Assembly (NCBI RefSeq): GCF_037176765.1 | Contig: NC_090024.1 | Location: 104,447,057-104,511,056, forward strand | Direction: 5' to 3' | Length of the DNA: 64,000 bases | DNA from: Anolis sagrei | Taxonomy: Eukaryota > Chordata > Lepidosauria > Squamata > Anolidae | In this document: piece by piece, positions 55,449-64,000 of the stretch | Numbering within the stretch: the first letter of the stretch is position 1 | How the letters are laid out: each line of letters starts with the position of its first letter | The notes under the pieces: model-generated | Seen by the model: the letters and a program-made list of their open reading frames with translations, nothing else | Told to the model about the DNA's origin: nothing | The model's database searches: none | Program-made: the position numbers and the translations under genes

Positions 55449-56293
55449 TGTCACATTGCTAGGGCTCTACCTTGTTTAGGTAGAGATGAATCAAACTCCC
55501 AGTTTCAACAAACAGTTTAATTAAAACAGCACTTACTTGCTGGCTGTTTTTATAGTCCAAAATATAAAACACAAAGATAGCACACAGCTACAGAATAAAC
55601 AAAAACTGATAGCAAAAACAGCTTTGTAGTCAAAAGGGTCCAGTCCAATGGTCAAATGCCGAGAGTTCAATAAACAAAGCCCAGGGATCAAGACTCTATA
55701 CCATAGTCAAAAGCCAGTCCAAAGGTTCAAGGATTCCAAGATTACAGGAGACAGGTCAGGACAGACATGTAGCCAGGGAGGAGGGGCTTGGGGGGCTTCA
55801 GCCCCCCCCCCCCCGAAATTCTCATAGTGGTCTGCAAGAAGGCCTTACTGGTACATTATTTAAACTGTTATGTTTATTAATATCATGATCTGATCACCAT
55901 GCTCAATATATCCCATATGCATGGGAGTATTGGGGTAACGATACAAAAGGTTTGCTAGGGTAGACCCTCTTTCACTCAGCCCCTCCCCCGAACCAAACTC
56001 AGCCCCCCCCCCCCGGAAACAAAATCCTGGCTACGGGCCTGGGTCAGGATACCAACAGACCTGGGGGGGAAACCAACAACATCCACCACCAAAATACAAC
56101 AGATACCTTTCTCAAGTCTCAAAGTTAACTCCTTAAATCCAGTAACACCCAGCTGCAACCCATCTCCTGCACACCTCCACCCTTAATTGCTTTCACCCAT
56201 GAACTCCCACTTACAGATCATCAAACCCTCTAGAACTAATACTCACATTAGCCCTTCCATCACCAACCACCATCAGCTGCAGACCATATGACA
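55449..56293. mobile_element. Solo LTR (fossil), inner, interrupted by hAT
   Basis: The borders TGTCACATTG and CATATGACA are flanked by AAAGG at 55444-55448 and 56294-56298. Without the hAT at 55762-56041 it is about 557 bp. It has no coding. Its sequence differs from the outer LTR, so it is a second family, integrated later. Confidence 0.7.
55762..56041. mobile_element. hAT MITE with poly-C/G tracts (GTAGCC family)
   Basis: The ends CAGACATGTAGCCAGG and CCTGGCTACGGGCCTG are inverted and flanked by GGTCAGGA (55754-55761 and 56042-56049). It carries two runs of more than ten C. Confidence 0.9.
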
Positions 56294-56437
56294 AAAGGCT
56301 CCTCAGAGCAAAAGCTGAACTGTATTCTAAAGACCATATAGTTATACACCACCAGGTGTGGTCCAAACTTACTAGTTAATCTACACTAACAGCTGCACAT
56401 AATAATTAACAGTATAAGGTTTTCTTTAACACACACA

Positions 56438-56459
56438 CACACACACACTTGATCTTCTT
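56438..56459 (+). repeat. (AC)n microsatellite
   Basis: Eleven AC units inside the outer solo LTR. Confidence 0.85.
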
Positions 56460-56570
56460 GTGACTTACTGTAACAATATCCTTTTCTCCTCATTTAAAAA
56501 ATTGACCTTTCTCATTTCCACCATTTGATACCCAACTGTCCTTTTTAAATCATTCTTATTGAAATATTAT

Positions 56571-56826
56571 TTCCTTTTTTCATGTCAGGAGTGACTTGAG
56601 AAACTGCAAGTCGTTTCTGGTGTGAGTGAATTGGCAGTCTACAAGGACGTTGCCCAGGGAATGCCCAGATGTTTTGATGTTTTACCATCCTTGTGGGAGG
56701 CTTTTCTCATGTCCCCATATAGGGAGATGGAGCTGACAGAGGGAGCTCAACCCGCTCTCCCTGGATTTGAACCACTGACCTATGGGTTCAGCACAAAGGT
56801 TTAACCTATTGTGCCACAGGAGTTCC
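56571..56826 (-). mobile_element. tRNA-derived SINE (family A)
   Basis: The family body is in reverse (CATGTCAGGAGTGACTTGAG, GGGAGGCTTTTCTCATGTCC) with short duplication ATATTAT at both sides. Confidence 0.85.
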
Positions 56827-56833
56827 ATATTAT

Positions 56834-57849
56834 TGGCTAATTTTTATTGAAAACTTTGCATTCTTTTGCACTTCACCCTTTTTGGTTCCCATGTATTAAT
56901 AAGCATTTCAATGCTCTCCGTGGAATGATGACACAATAATGAAACAAGAATGTACCCATGATATCCTTTTAAAGATGTCTGAAAATGGAGCAAAAACCAT
57001 GAGTCAACATACATTTGCAAAGCAGTCCCACCATAAATAAAAAATGAAGCCCATTAGTTAAGGTCCATTAGGAGAGCCTTATTGCTAGGAATGATGCTAT
57101 CTGCCCAGGCAGGCTTACTTAATCTGATGTCCTCTACATGTGTAGGACTGCATCTGTCCTAGTCATGTTTATTGGGGATGATAGTAACTGCAGTCCGACA
57201 TAGCTTAAGGGCAATTGTTAGTGAAAGCCTCTCTTAGGCTACGTTATCCAGAGTAGGAGCAAGAAGCTTCCTTAGAAGATATGACGCTATGCTCAACTCA
57301 CGCAATATTATTTATAAAGGATATGGTGATGTAATTCTGAGCAGTAAAAGGTCGTCCACAACTGTTAATTTTACAAAAGAAATGTATTTGTCTTCATGGG
57401 TCAAGACACATGGGTCAAGTGATGTGGTATTTGTGAGACTTTTCTGTTCTAGGGGATAATATCATTCTGCCAGTTTTGACTACTGGGCAGGTGGATGGGT
57501 ATGGAGAATGGCAAGAGAAAATGTAGGCTTGTTCCTCTGCTTCAGAGTTCTGCTTCTTGGATGGCTCATCAGAAGCCACATGGTTTTTCTTCAAAGGCCA
57601 AAAGAGAGGCTGGCTGGCAAACCATAATGGCCAAGAGGCGCTCATCTCCTATCTAGGCCTGCCAGACATACTTCACCAATGATAGCACGTTCCATAAAAG
57701 GGTGCATTAGCAGACGCAATCTCTGCTATTCATCTTCATTTTAAACACTTATCTGTGTATTTCCTGAGCACCTTCCATACCATTGGTTGAGGTACCCCTA
57801 ACTCTTAGCTAGCTCTGTTTGTGGTGGCTGTTTGTGCAATTACTGTTTG
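56834..57849. other. Intergenic stretch without recognised features
   Basis: Between a SINE and the Helitrons; no frame above chance and no repeat family recognised. Confidence 0.5.
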
Positions 57850-58040
57850 TGCAGTGTTGGTTTCTAATATATGTAATGTCTTGATGCATGTAGGTAAACA
57901 GTATTTCTTGCTGCTTCTTCGTCAGTGTTGATGTGGAGAGTGTCTGGTTTGCCCACCCTGGAACATGCAACATATCATTGTCCTTCTTTAAGGGTCCCTT
58001 TCAAATTATGATACTATATCTCTCTGTGTGTGAATCATTA

Positions 58041-58085
<45 letters not shown>

Positions 58086-58612
58086 CTATGGCTGGATGGC
58101 TCTTTGTCAGGAGGACTTTGATTACGTTTTCTTGCCCTGGTGAAGGGAGTTGGACTAGATGGCCTTAAGTATTTTCTGTTGGTCATGGGAGTTCAGTGTG
58201 GGAAGTTTGCCCCAATTCTATCATTGGTAGGATTCAGAATGGTCTTTGATTGTAAGTGAACTATAAATCCCAGCAACTACAACTCGCAAATGTCAAGGTC
58301 TTTTCCCCCAAAACTCCACCAGTCTTCACATTTGGGCATATTGAGGATTCATGCCAAGTTTGGTCCAGATCCATCATCGTTTGAGTCCACAGTGCTTTCT
58401 GGATGTAGGTGAACTACAACTCCCAAACTCAAAGTCAATGCCCACCAAACCCTTCCAGTGTTTCCTTTTGGTCATGGGAGTTCTGTGTACCAAGTTTTGT
58501 TCAGTTCCATCGTGGATGGAGTTCAGAATGCTCTTTGAGTGCAGGTGAACTATAAATCCCAGAAACTACAACCCCCAAATGACAAAATCATAATTTTTTG
58601 AGTAATGAGATA
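57850..58612 (-). mobile_element. Helitron, minus strand, both ends lost
   Basis: It matches the reverse complement of 43867-44745 from the terminal region inward (TTGGTTTCTAATATATGTAA, CAGTGTTGATGTGGAGAGTG). The 3' hairpin is missing, and it ends where the next copy begins. Confidence 0.75.
58039..58086 (+). repeat. (TC)n(TA)n microsatellite
   Basis: TCTCTCTCTCTCTCTCTCTC runs into TATATATATATATATATA at the Helitron microsatellite position. Confidence 0.9.
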
Positions 58613-58614
58613 GA

Positions 58615-59848
58615 CTAGATGTCCCCTGTCACACGTTGCTGTGGCCCAGTCTGGTGATTGGAAAATAAAGTAATGGGAAAGTGTTGGTTTCTAATATATA
58701 TAATTCCTTTATGCTTGTGAGTAAACAGTATTTCTTGTTGTTTCTTTGTCAGTGTTGATGTAGAGAGTGTCTGGTTTGCCTACTCTGGAATATGCAACAT
58801 ATCATAGTCCTTCTTTAAAGGTCTCTTTCAAATCTATGATACTATATCTGTGTGTGTGAGAGAGAATCATATTTATCTATCTATATTTATGACTGGATGG
58901 CTCTTTGTTAGGAGGGCTCAGATTACATTTTCTTGCCCTGGTGAAGAGAGTTGGACTGGATGGCCTTAAGTATTTTCTGTTGGTCATGGGGGTTCTGTGT
59001 GGGAAGTTTGCCCCCAGGCATGTAGCCGGGGGGGGGGGTGTGTGGCTCGGGGGGCTTCAGCCCCCCCCCCCGAAATTCTCATGGTGGTTCGCGAAAAGGC
59101 CTTACTGGTGCATTACTTAAACTGTTATGTTTATTCATATCATGATCTGATCACCATACTCAATATATCCCATATGCATGGGGGTATTGGGGTAATGATA
59201 CAAAAGGTTTGCTAGGCTAGACCCTCTTTCACTCAGACTCAGCTCCCCCTGAAACTCAGCCCCCCCGAAACCCCGTCTGAAAAAAATTCAGCCCCCCCCC
59301 CCCCCCCGAAACGAAATCCTGGCTACGGGCCTGTTTGCCCCATTTCTGTCATTTGTGGGTTTCAGAATGCTCTTTAATTGTAGGTGAACTATAAATCCCA
59401 GTAACTACAACTCCCAAATGTCAAGGTCTATTTCCCCCAAACTCCATCTGTGTTCATATTTAGGCATATGGAATTTTTGTGTCAAGTTTGGTCCAGATTC
59501 ATCATTGTTTGAGTCCACAGTGCTCTCTGGATGTAGGTGAACTACAACTCCCAAACTCAAGGACAATGCCCACCAAACCCTTCCAGTGTGTTCTGTTGGT
59601 CATGGAAGTCCTGTATGCCATGTTTGGTTGAATTCCATCATTGGTGGAGTTCAGAATGCTCTTTGATTGTAGGTAAACTATCAATCCCAGCAATGACAAT
59701 TCCCAAATGACAAAATCATTTTTTTTTTTAGTGGAGGACATCAATTGGACTGTTAGGTGTCTTGTGTCCAAATTTGGTGTCAATTCCCTCAGTGGTTTTT
59801 GAGTTCTGATGGTAGCAAGAACTAACATTACATTTTTATTTATATAGA
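58615..59848 (-). mobile_element. Helitron, minus strand, complete ends, with hAT insertion
   Basis: The 3' end CTAG reads in reverse at 58615-58618, next to a hairpin GCCAC/GTG-type; the 5' end TCTATATAAATAAAAATGTA lies in reverse at 59848. Flanking bases are T and A as expected. A hAT MITE (59015-59333) interrupts it. Confidence 0.83.
59015..59333. mobile_element. hAT MITE with poly-C/G tracts (GTAGCC family)
   Basis: The ends CAGGCATGTAGCCGG and CCTGGCTACGGGCCTG are flanked by TTTGCCCC (59007-59014 and 59334-59341). It is the same family as 55762-56041 and is inserted in the Helitron. Confidence 0.92.
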
Positions 59849-60019
59849 TCAGTGGTTCTCGACCTTCCTAATCCCACGACCCCTTAATATGCTTCCTTAT
59901 GTTATGGTGACCCCCAACCATAAAATTAGTTTCATTGCTACTTCATAAATGCCATTTTGCTGCTGTTATAAATAGTAATGTAAATACCTGATATGCAGGA
60001 TGTATTTTCATTCACTGGA

Positions 60020-60505
60020 CCAAGTTTGGCACAAATACACAATACACTCAAATTTGAATACTGATGAGATTGGGGGAGGGTATTGATTTTGTCCTGTGAG
60101 AGTTGTAATTGCTGGGATTTATAGTTTACTTACAATCAAAGAGCATTCTGAATTGAATCGAACTTGGCATACAGAACTCCCATGACCAACAGAAAATACT
60201 GGAAGGGTTTGGTGGGCATTGACCTTGAGTTTTGGGAGTTGTAGTTCACCTACATCAAGAGAGCATGGTGGACTCAAACAATTATGGATCTGGACCAAAC
60301 TTGGCATGAATCCTCAATATGCCCAAATGTAAACACTGGTGGAGTTTAGGGAAAATAGACCTTAACATTTAGGAGTTGTAGTTGCTGGGATTTATAGTTC
60401 ACCTACAATCAGTGAGCATTCTGAACCCTACCAACGATTGAATTGGGCCAAATTTCCCACACAAGACCCCCCATGACCAACAGAAAATACTGTGTTTTCT
60501 GGTGG
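60020..60505 (+). repeat. Helitron-type repeated core inside a hAT element
   Basis: Units around TTGTAGTTCACCTACATCAA, GGATCTGGACCAAACTTGGC and CCCATGACCAACAGAAAATA match the Helitron interior at 900-1190, in the same order. Confidence 0.8.
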
Positions 60506-60525
60506 TCTTTGGTGACCCCTCTGAC

Positions 60526-61771
60526 CAGGGCCATAGCCAGAAAAAAAATTCGGGAGGGGTTGAAATTTTTTTGGGCTGGTTGAAAATTTCGCAGGGTGGT
60601 GGGTTTGAAACCTACCTCCTAGCTCACGCTGAAGCAAAGAGCACAGCAGGGGGCAGAGCAGCCTTCAATAGCCTGCAGCTCCGCCCCTGTCAACCACCTC
60701 CACCAAGTCTGGCCTCCTTAATGAGAGCATTCAACCCCCCCCCCCCCAAAACTTGGTTGATTCACTACTGTTCTGTCGCGCGCTGGGCCTGTAAATAATT
60801 GTCTTTAGAACAGGATATGCAACCTTTGCCCAGCGGGAAGCCAGGGGGCCTAAAGAGAAGTTCTCAGAGGTTTCCACCACAAACAGTCTTTAGATGGCTT
60901 GAGAAGTACAACAAAGTCTTTTATTAATGAACAATCAAACAGAAACTTCTCTTGTCTCCAGTAAAGTTAAGTAAATGAATCCAGGCTTTTATGCAACTGG
61001 TGAATTCCTAGTCTTGCCCATGAAGGACAGGCAACTGTCTTCAATAACTTCTTCTTTAAAGGAAAATCCCCATTTTAACTTTTCCCAGGCTGACTGTAAT
61101 CTAACCCTTACTGATGTGGGCTCCGTTACCGGGTCGAACTGCGTCTCGAACGCCAAATTGACCTACCAGCAAGGCAGTAGATGTTCTCCAGCTGGAGTTC
61201 TTTGGTCTTTAGGGCTGTTTTCCTGGAAATTCTTTGGAGACTCTTAAGATCTTTCTCCCCCAGAAGGTCTTAAGGGTTGAAGCTTTTGTACAGGGGAAGC
61301 TTGCACACATCCTATACATAAGCTTACCTTGCTGAGACTAACTAAAAATGGCTCCCTTCCCTTCCCAATTGCCCTGAGCAAGGGGCGGGACCAAAATTTA
61401 ACAATGATGGACAGGTGACTTGCCCTATGACTGCAACCAAAGAAGCCACCTATCTGCAGAGTCCCTGAAACCTAGACTGCAAGCAAACATTTAATACAAA
61501 GCAAATAAAGTTGGAGCTCCTGGTACAGCTGTACCAGAACAACTACATCGGCTATTGCTGCAAGTAATGACAGTGTGAATAAATTGCTAATATTTGCTTG
61601 AGATGGTGCTTGCAGTTCTGGAGGGACTCTTGATTTTTTGCATCTCATAGACTTAGCATGGGGATTGGGTTAACCAGTTAAAATTCATGAGTAAACCAGG
61701 TTTTTTAAAAAAATCTGAAACATTTCGGGGGAGGGGTTGAACCCCTAAAACCCCCCCTCGCTACGGGCCTG
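60526..61771. mobile_element. hAT element nested in the 59850 hAT
   Basis: The ends CAGGGCCATAGCCAG and CGCTACGGGCCTG resemble the GTAGCC family and are flanked by CCTCTGAC (60518-60525 and 61772-61779). At 1246 bp it is much longer than its relatives. The extra stretch from about 60791 to 61535 begins TGTAAATAAT, ends ACCAGAACA and could be an LTR fossil, but no flanking duplication was found. Confidence 0.8.
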
Positions 61772-62528
61772 CCTCTGACACCCCCTTGCGACCCCTCCAT
61801 GGGTCCCGACCCCCAGGCTGAGAAACACTGATATAGATGATGAGGAGGAAAGGAAAGGGCCTGAGGCTGTTAGGCATTGTGGGAGTTGAAGTCCAAAACA
61901 CCTGGAGGGCTGAAGTTCTCCCATGACAGGGTTAGAATGTGGTCATGGTCTTGTATGCCTTGGGAAGTTGGACATCTCTGGCATAGGCAGCATGGGCTTT
62001 GTGTAGTCAAGCAAGAGAAGGAAGACAACCAGTTTGGGGGGCGTGAGAGTTTTTGTGGGGTCACCACAAGAAATGAGACAGAGGGCGCCTTTTCCACAGA
62101 AGTGGAGACGCCCTTGAGGTAGGTACCAAGAGTCAATGAGTGTCCACCTGTGTGAGAGAGAGAGAACGCGCGCGAGGGAGCGCGTGAGAAGACAATATCA
62201 TCTCGAGCCCCCCTTTTTTCCCGCCTTTTTCTGCCACTGAGGGGAGGGGGGAGAATGGGACGTGCCCGAGCCTTGCATCTTCTCTTGGTGCGTCTCGTGC
62301 GTCTGTGCGAGAGAGGGAGGGGGGCGGTGAGGGAGTGTGTGTCGCCTCCTCAGCAGCAGCAGCAGCATTGGAGGGAAGGACAATCCCGAGCAGCAGCAGC
62401 ATCCAAACAAGCCTTCTGTGGGGAAGGGAAGAAGGATTGAGCGGAGGGAGCAGCAGGAGGAGCCCCTCGCCCAGGAAGCCGCCGAGGTGGTGGTGCTGAG
62501 GGAGGACTCCCGGGGAATGCGGCAGTGA

Positions 62529-62572
62529 GGGAAGGAGGAGGAGGAGGAGGAGGAGGAGGAGGAGGAGAAGGC
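62529..62572 (+). repeat. (GGA)n microsatellite in the GABBR2 5' leader
   Basis: About 12 GGA units lie 280 bases before the GABBR2 start codon. If read in frame from 62525 they would code poly-Gly; this is more likely untranslated. Confidence 0.85.
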
Positions 62573-62848
62573 GCCTTCCCGTTGGCTTGCCTTGTCGAAG
62601 ACTCCTCTCCGCTTGCCTGGCTTGGAAGGAGACGGAGCGCGCGCCCTCGCCCAGCCTGGCCGGGGCTGAGTGAGGGGCTGAGGAGGCGCCAAGCAAAGAG
62701 GGGCACCGGAGAGGCAGCAGGAGCATCTCTCTTTCCATTGGCAGCCCTAAGGAAGGAGCAGGCGCCATTGCCAGGAGGCTTAGCGCCGGGGGGCGTCCTC
62801 CTCCTCCTCCTCTGCCTGCACCCCTTCCCCTTCCTTTGCCCCCACAGG

Positions 62849-63184
62849 ATGCCTTCCTCCGCCTCCCCCCGCCGGCCCAGCCCGGCCCCTCCGCCCGCGT
62901 GGCCCTTGCTCCTGCTCTTCCTCCTCCTCATCTTGGCCTCTTCCTCCTCCTCGTCGTCGGCCTGGGCGCGGAGCAGCTCCCGAGCGCTGTCCGGGATGCC
63001 CCCTTCTTCCTCCTCCAGCAGCACCCCCATCGCCATCATGGGCTTGATGCCGCTCAGCGACGCCGTGGAGAAGGGCAAGATCGGGCGCGGGGTGCTGCCC
63101 GCCATGCAGCTGGCCATGGAGCAGATCCTCAACGAGTCCTTGCTCAGCCCTTACGCCCTGGACCTGCGCTACTACGACACCGAG
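62849..63184 (+). CDS. GABBR2: GABA-B receptor subunit 2, exon 1 (gene continues beyond window)
   Basis: GABBR2 is the G-protein-coupling subunit of the heterodimeric metabotropic GABA-B receptor in neuronal plasma membranes. Exon 1 codes 112 residues: a Pro/Ser-rich start, a Leu-rich signal peptide (about 19-40), a Ser-rich linker, then the beginning of the Venus-flytrap ligand-binding lobe ([20 protein letters not shown] and onward to YYDTE). The block closely matches my recollection of human GABBR2 (IMGLMPL, GRGVLPA, NESLL, LDLR, YDTE), including the N-glycosylation sequon N95-E-S. The exon ends at GAG with donor GTGAGG at 63185, phase 0. The ATG at 62849 has A at -3 and sits just before the signal peptide. 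An open frame continues upstream to an ATG at 62525, which I regard as 5' UTR. Confidence 0.93.
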
Positions 63185-63253
63185 GTGAGGCCGGCACCTG
63201 GGGAATTGGGAGCCAGGGCAGCTAGGCAGGGAGCCACGCCAGGTCTCCACAGC

Positions 63254-64000
63254 CCCTTCCGCACAGCTGGATCCAATCCACACTGAAGCGGGTTATCTGG
63301 CAAGGTGGACTCAGGCCCCTTCCGCACAGCTGGATGGAATCCACACTGAAGCGGGTTATCTGGCAAGGTGGACTCACTAAGAGCCCTTTCACACAGCTGA
63401 ATGACATCCATTCTGAACCGGGTTATCTGGCAGTGTGGACTCAGGCCACTTCCACACAGCTGGATGAAATCCACACTGAACCAAGTTATCTGAAGGTGTG
63501 GACTCACTAAGAGCCCTTCCGCACAGCTGAATGAAATCCACACTGAACCGGGTTATCTGGTAGTGTGGACTCACTAAGAGCCCTTCTGCACAGCTGGATC
63601 AAATCCAGACTGAATGGGTTATCTGGCAGTGTGGACTCACTAAGAGCCCTTCTGCACAGCTGGATCAAATCCTCATTGAAGTGGGTTATCTGGCAGTGTA
63701 GACTCAGGCCCCTTCCTCACAGCTGAACCGGGTTATCTGGCAGTGTGGACTCACTAAGAGTCCTTCCACACGGATGAATAAAATCCACACTGAAGAGGGT
63801 TATCTGGCGGTGTGGACTCAATAAGAGCCCTTCTGCACAGCTGGATCAAATCCACACTGAAGTGGGTTATCTGTCAGTGTGGACTCACTAAGAGCCCTTC
63901 CACACAGCTGGATCAAATCCACGCTGAACTGGGTTATCTAGCAGTGTGAACTCACTAACAGCCCTTCCACACAGCTGAATGAAATTCCACATTATCTGCT
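63254..64000 (+). repeat. Tandem minisatellite of about 65-bp MITE-derived units in GABBR2 intron 1
   Basis: Twelve head-to-tail units of about 50-67 bp run to the window edge. Each has the pattern GCCCCTTCCGCACAGCTGGA, then AATCCACACTGAA, GGGTTATCTGG and CAGTGTGGACTCA. The start of the unit matches the terminal sequence (GGCCCCTTCCACACAGC) of the MITE family seen at 3419, 4612, 16514 and 21850. Units differ at scattered positions, and the CACTAAGAG linker appears from the third unit on. Confidence 0.9.

Larger units (their letters stand above)
55207..56475 (-). mobile_element. Solo LTR (fossil), outer, interrupted
   Basis: The ends TGTTGCACTA and TACTGTAACA form the TG...CA borders with short inverted repeats, flanked by ATATC at 55202-55206 and 56476-56480. 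A 5-bp duplication fits retrovirus- or Gypsy-type integration. No internal coding is present, so this is a solo LTR of about 420 bp split by a second LTR at 55449-56293. A fragment of the same family is at 42330-42722. Orientation is tentative. Confidence 0.7.
59850..61830. mobile_element. hAT-Charlie-type element, large, carrying Helitron-like core and a nested hAT
   Basis: The ends CAGTGGTTCTCGACCTTCCT and GGCTGAGAAACACTG are flanked by ATATAGAT (59842-59849 and 61831-61838). Without the nested element it is about 730 bp. From about 60020 to 60505 it contains the repeated core of the Helitrons. It is inserted exactly at the 5' border of the Helitron at 58615-59848. Confidence 0.85.
62240..63250 (+). 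promoter_or_regulatory. CpG-rich promoter/5' UTR of GABBR2
   Basis: This is a strongly GC- and CpG-rich stretch that begins soon after the hAT nest ends and runs through exon 1. It contains CAG-type runs (62352-62366 and 62391-62401) and a GGA run (about 62529-62569) in what is probably the 5' UTR. There is no TATA box. Long open frames on both strands here reflect composition, not genes. Confidence 0.7.

Noticed and set aside
62525-62848. Upstream ATG at 62525 as the GABBR2 start
   Set aside because: It would put about 108 low-complexity residues before the signal peptide, which the receptor family does not have; the ATG at 62849 fits better.
62133-63283. Long minus-strand open frames (up to 260 codons) opposite GABBR2 exon 1
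   Set aside because: They lie in GC-rich DNA opposite a conserved exon, consist of low-complexity Ser/Pro/Leu/Glu runs, and have no splice or family support.
63254-64000. CRISPR-like array of repeats
   Set aside because: Units are contiguous with no unique spacers, and the DNA is vertebrate; it is a minisatellite.

Overview
The window is vertebrate nuclear DNA, most likely from a squamate reptile and quite possibly an iguanian lizard such as an anole. The evidence is intron-rich genes of the vertebrate GALNT12 and GABBR2 types, CpG-rich promoters in an AT-rich background, and a typical lizard repeat mix: Sauria-type and other tRNA-derived SINEs, L2, CR1 and BovB LINE pieces, Helitrons, many hAT elements and MITEs, and a mariner. 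The species call is inference; the gene and repeat calls are read from the sequence.

Genes. GALNT12, a Golgi polypeptide N-acetylgalactosaminyltransferase that starts mucin-type O-glycosylation, runs on the + strand from 2887 to 39296. All ten coding exons can be placed with GT/AG splice sites and consistent phases, giving 596 residues. It has a CpG-rich promoter (about 2600-3330) and a short 3' UTR with AATAAA at 39601. About 23.5 kb downstream on the same strand lies exon 1 of GABBR2 (62849-63184), the GABA-B receptor subunit 2, which carries the signal peptide and the start of the Venus-flytrap domain. The rest of GABBR2 lies beyond the window. No other host gene is visible.

Layout. 1-2190: three head-to-tail Helitrons, the second hit by a SINE and the third by a short inverted-repeat insertion with a hammerhead-like core. 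2200-5720: MITEs, a nested hAT pair holding telomere-like repeats, LINE tails and a SINE. 2887-39296: GALNT12, whose introns hold hAT elements, CR1, BovB, SINEs, a decayed zinc-finger LINE, decayed hAT transposase and a second copy of the hammerhead-like element. 39.6-62.2 kb: intergenic repeat land with a mariner, LTR fossils, a complete-looking Helitron, several L2 tails, a long-armed MITE, two Sauria SINEs, an L2 retrotransposon with an uninterrupted 985-codon ORF (51408-54365, minus), a three-level nest of solo LTR in solo LTR with hAT (55207-56475), and a Helitron/hAT nest (57850-61838). 63254-64000: in GABBR2 intron 1, a tandem array of about twelve 65-bp units that resemble the end of a local MITE family.

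The two genes have no direct functional link: one acts in Golgi O-glycosylation, the other in neuronal G-protein signalling. What stands out is the record of mobile elements, much of it datable by order of insertion and by exact target-site duplications.
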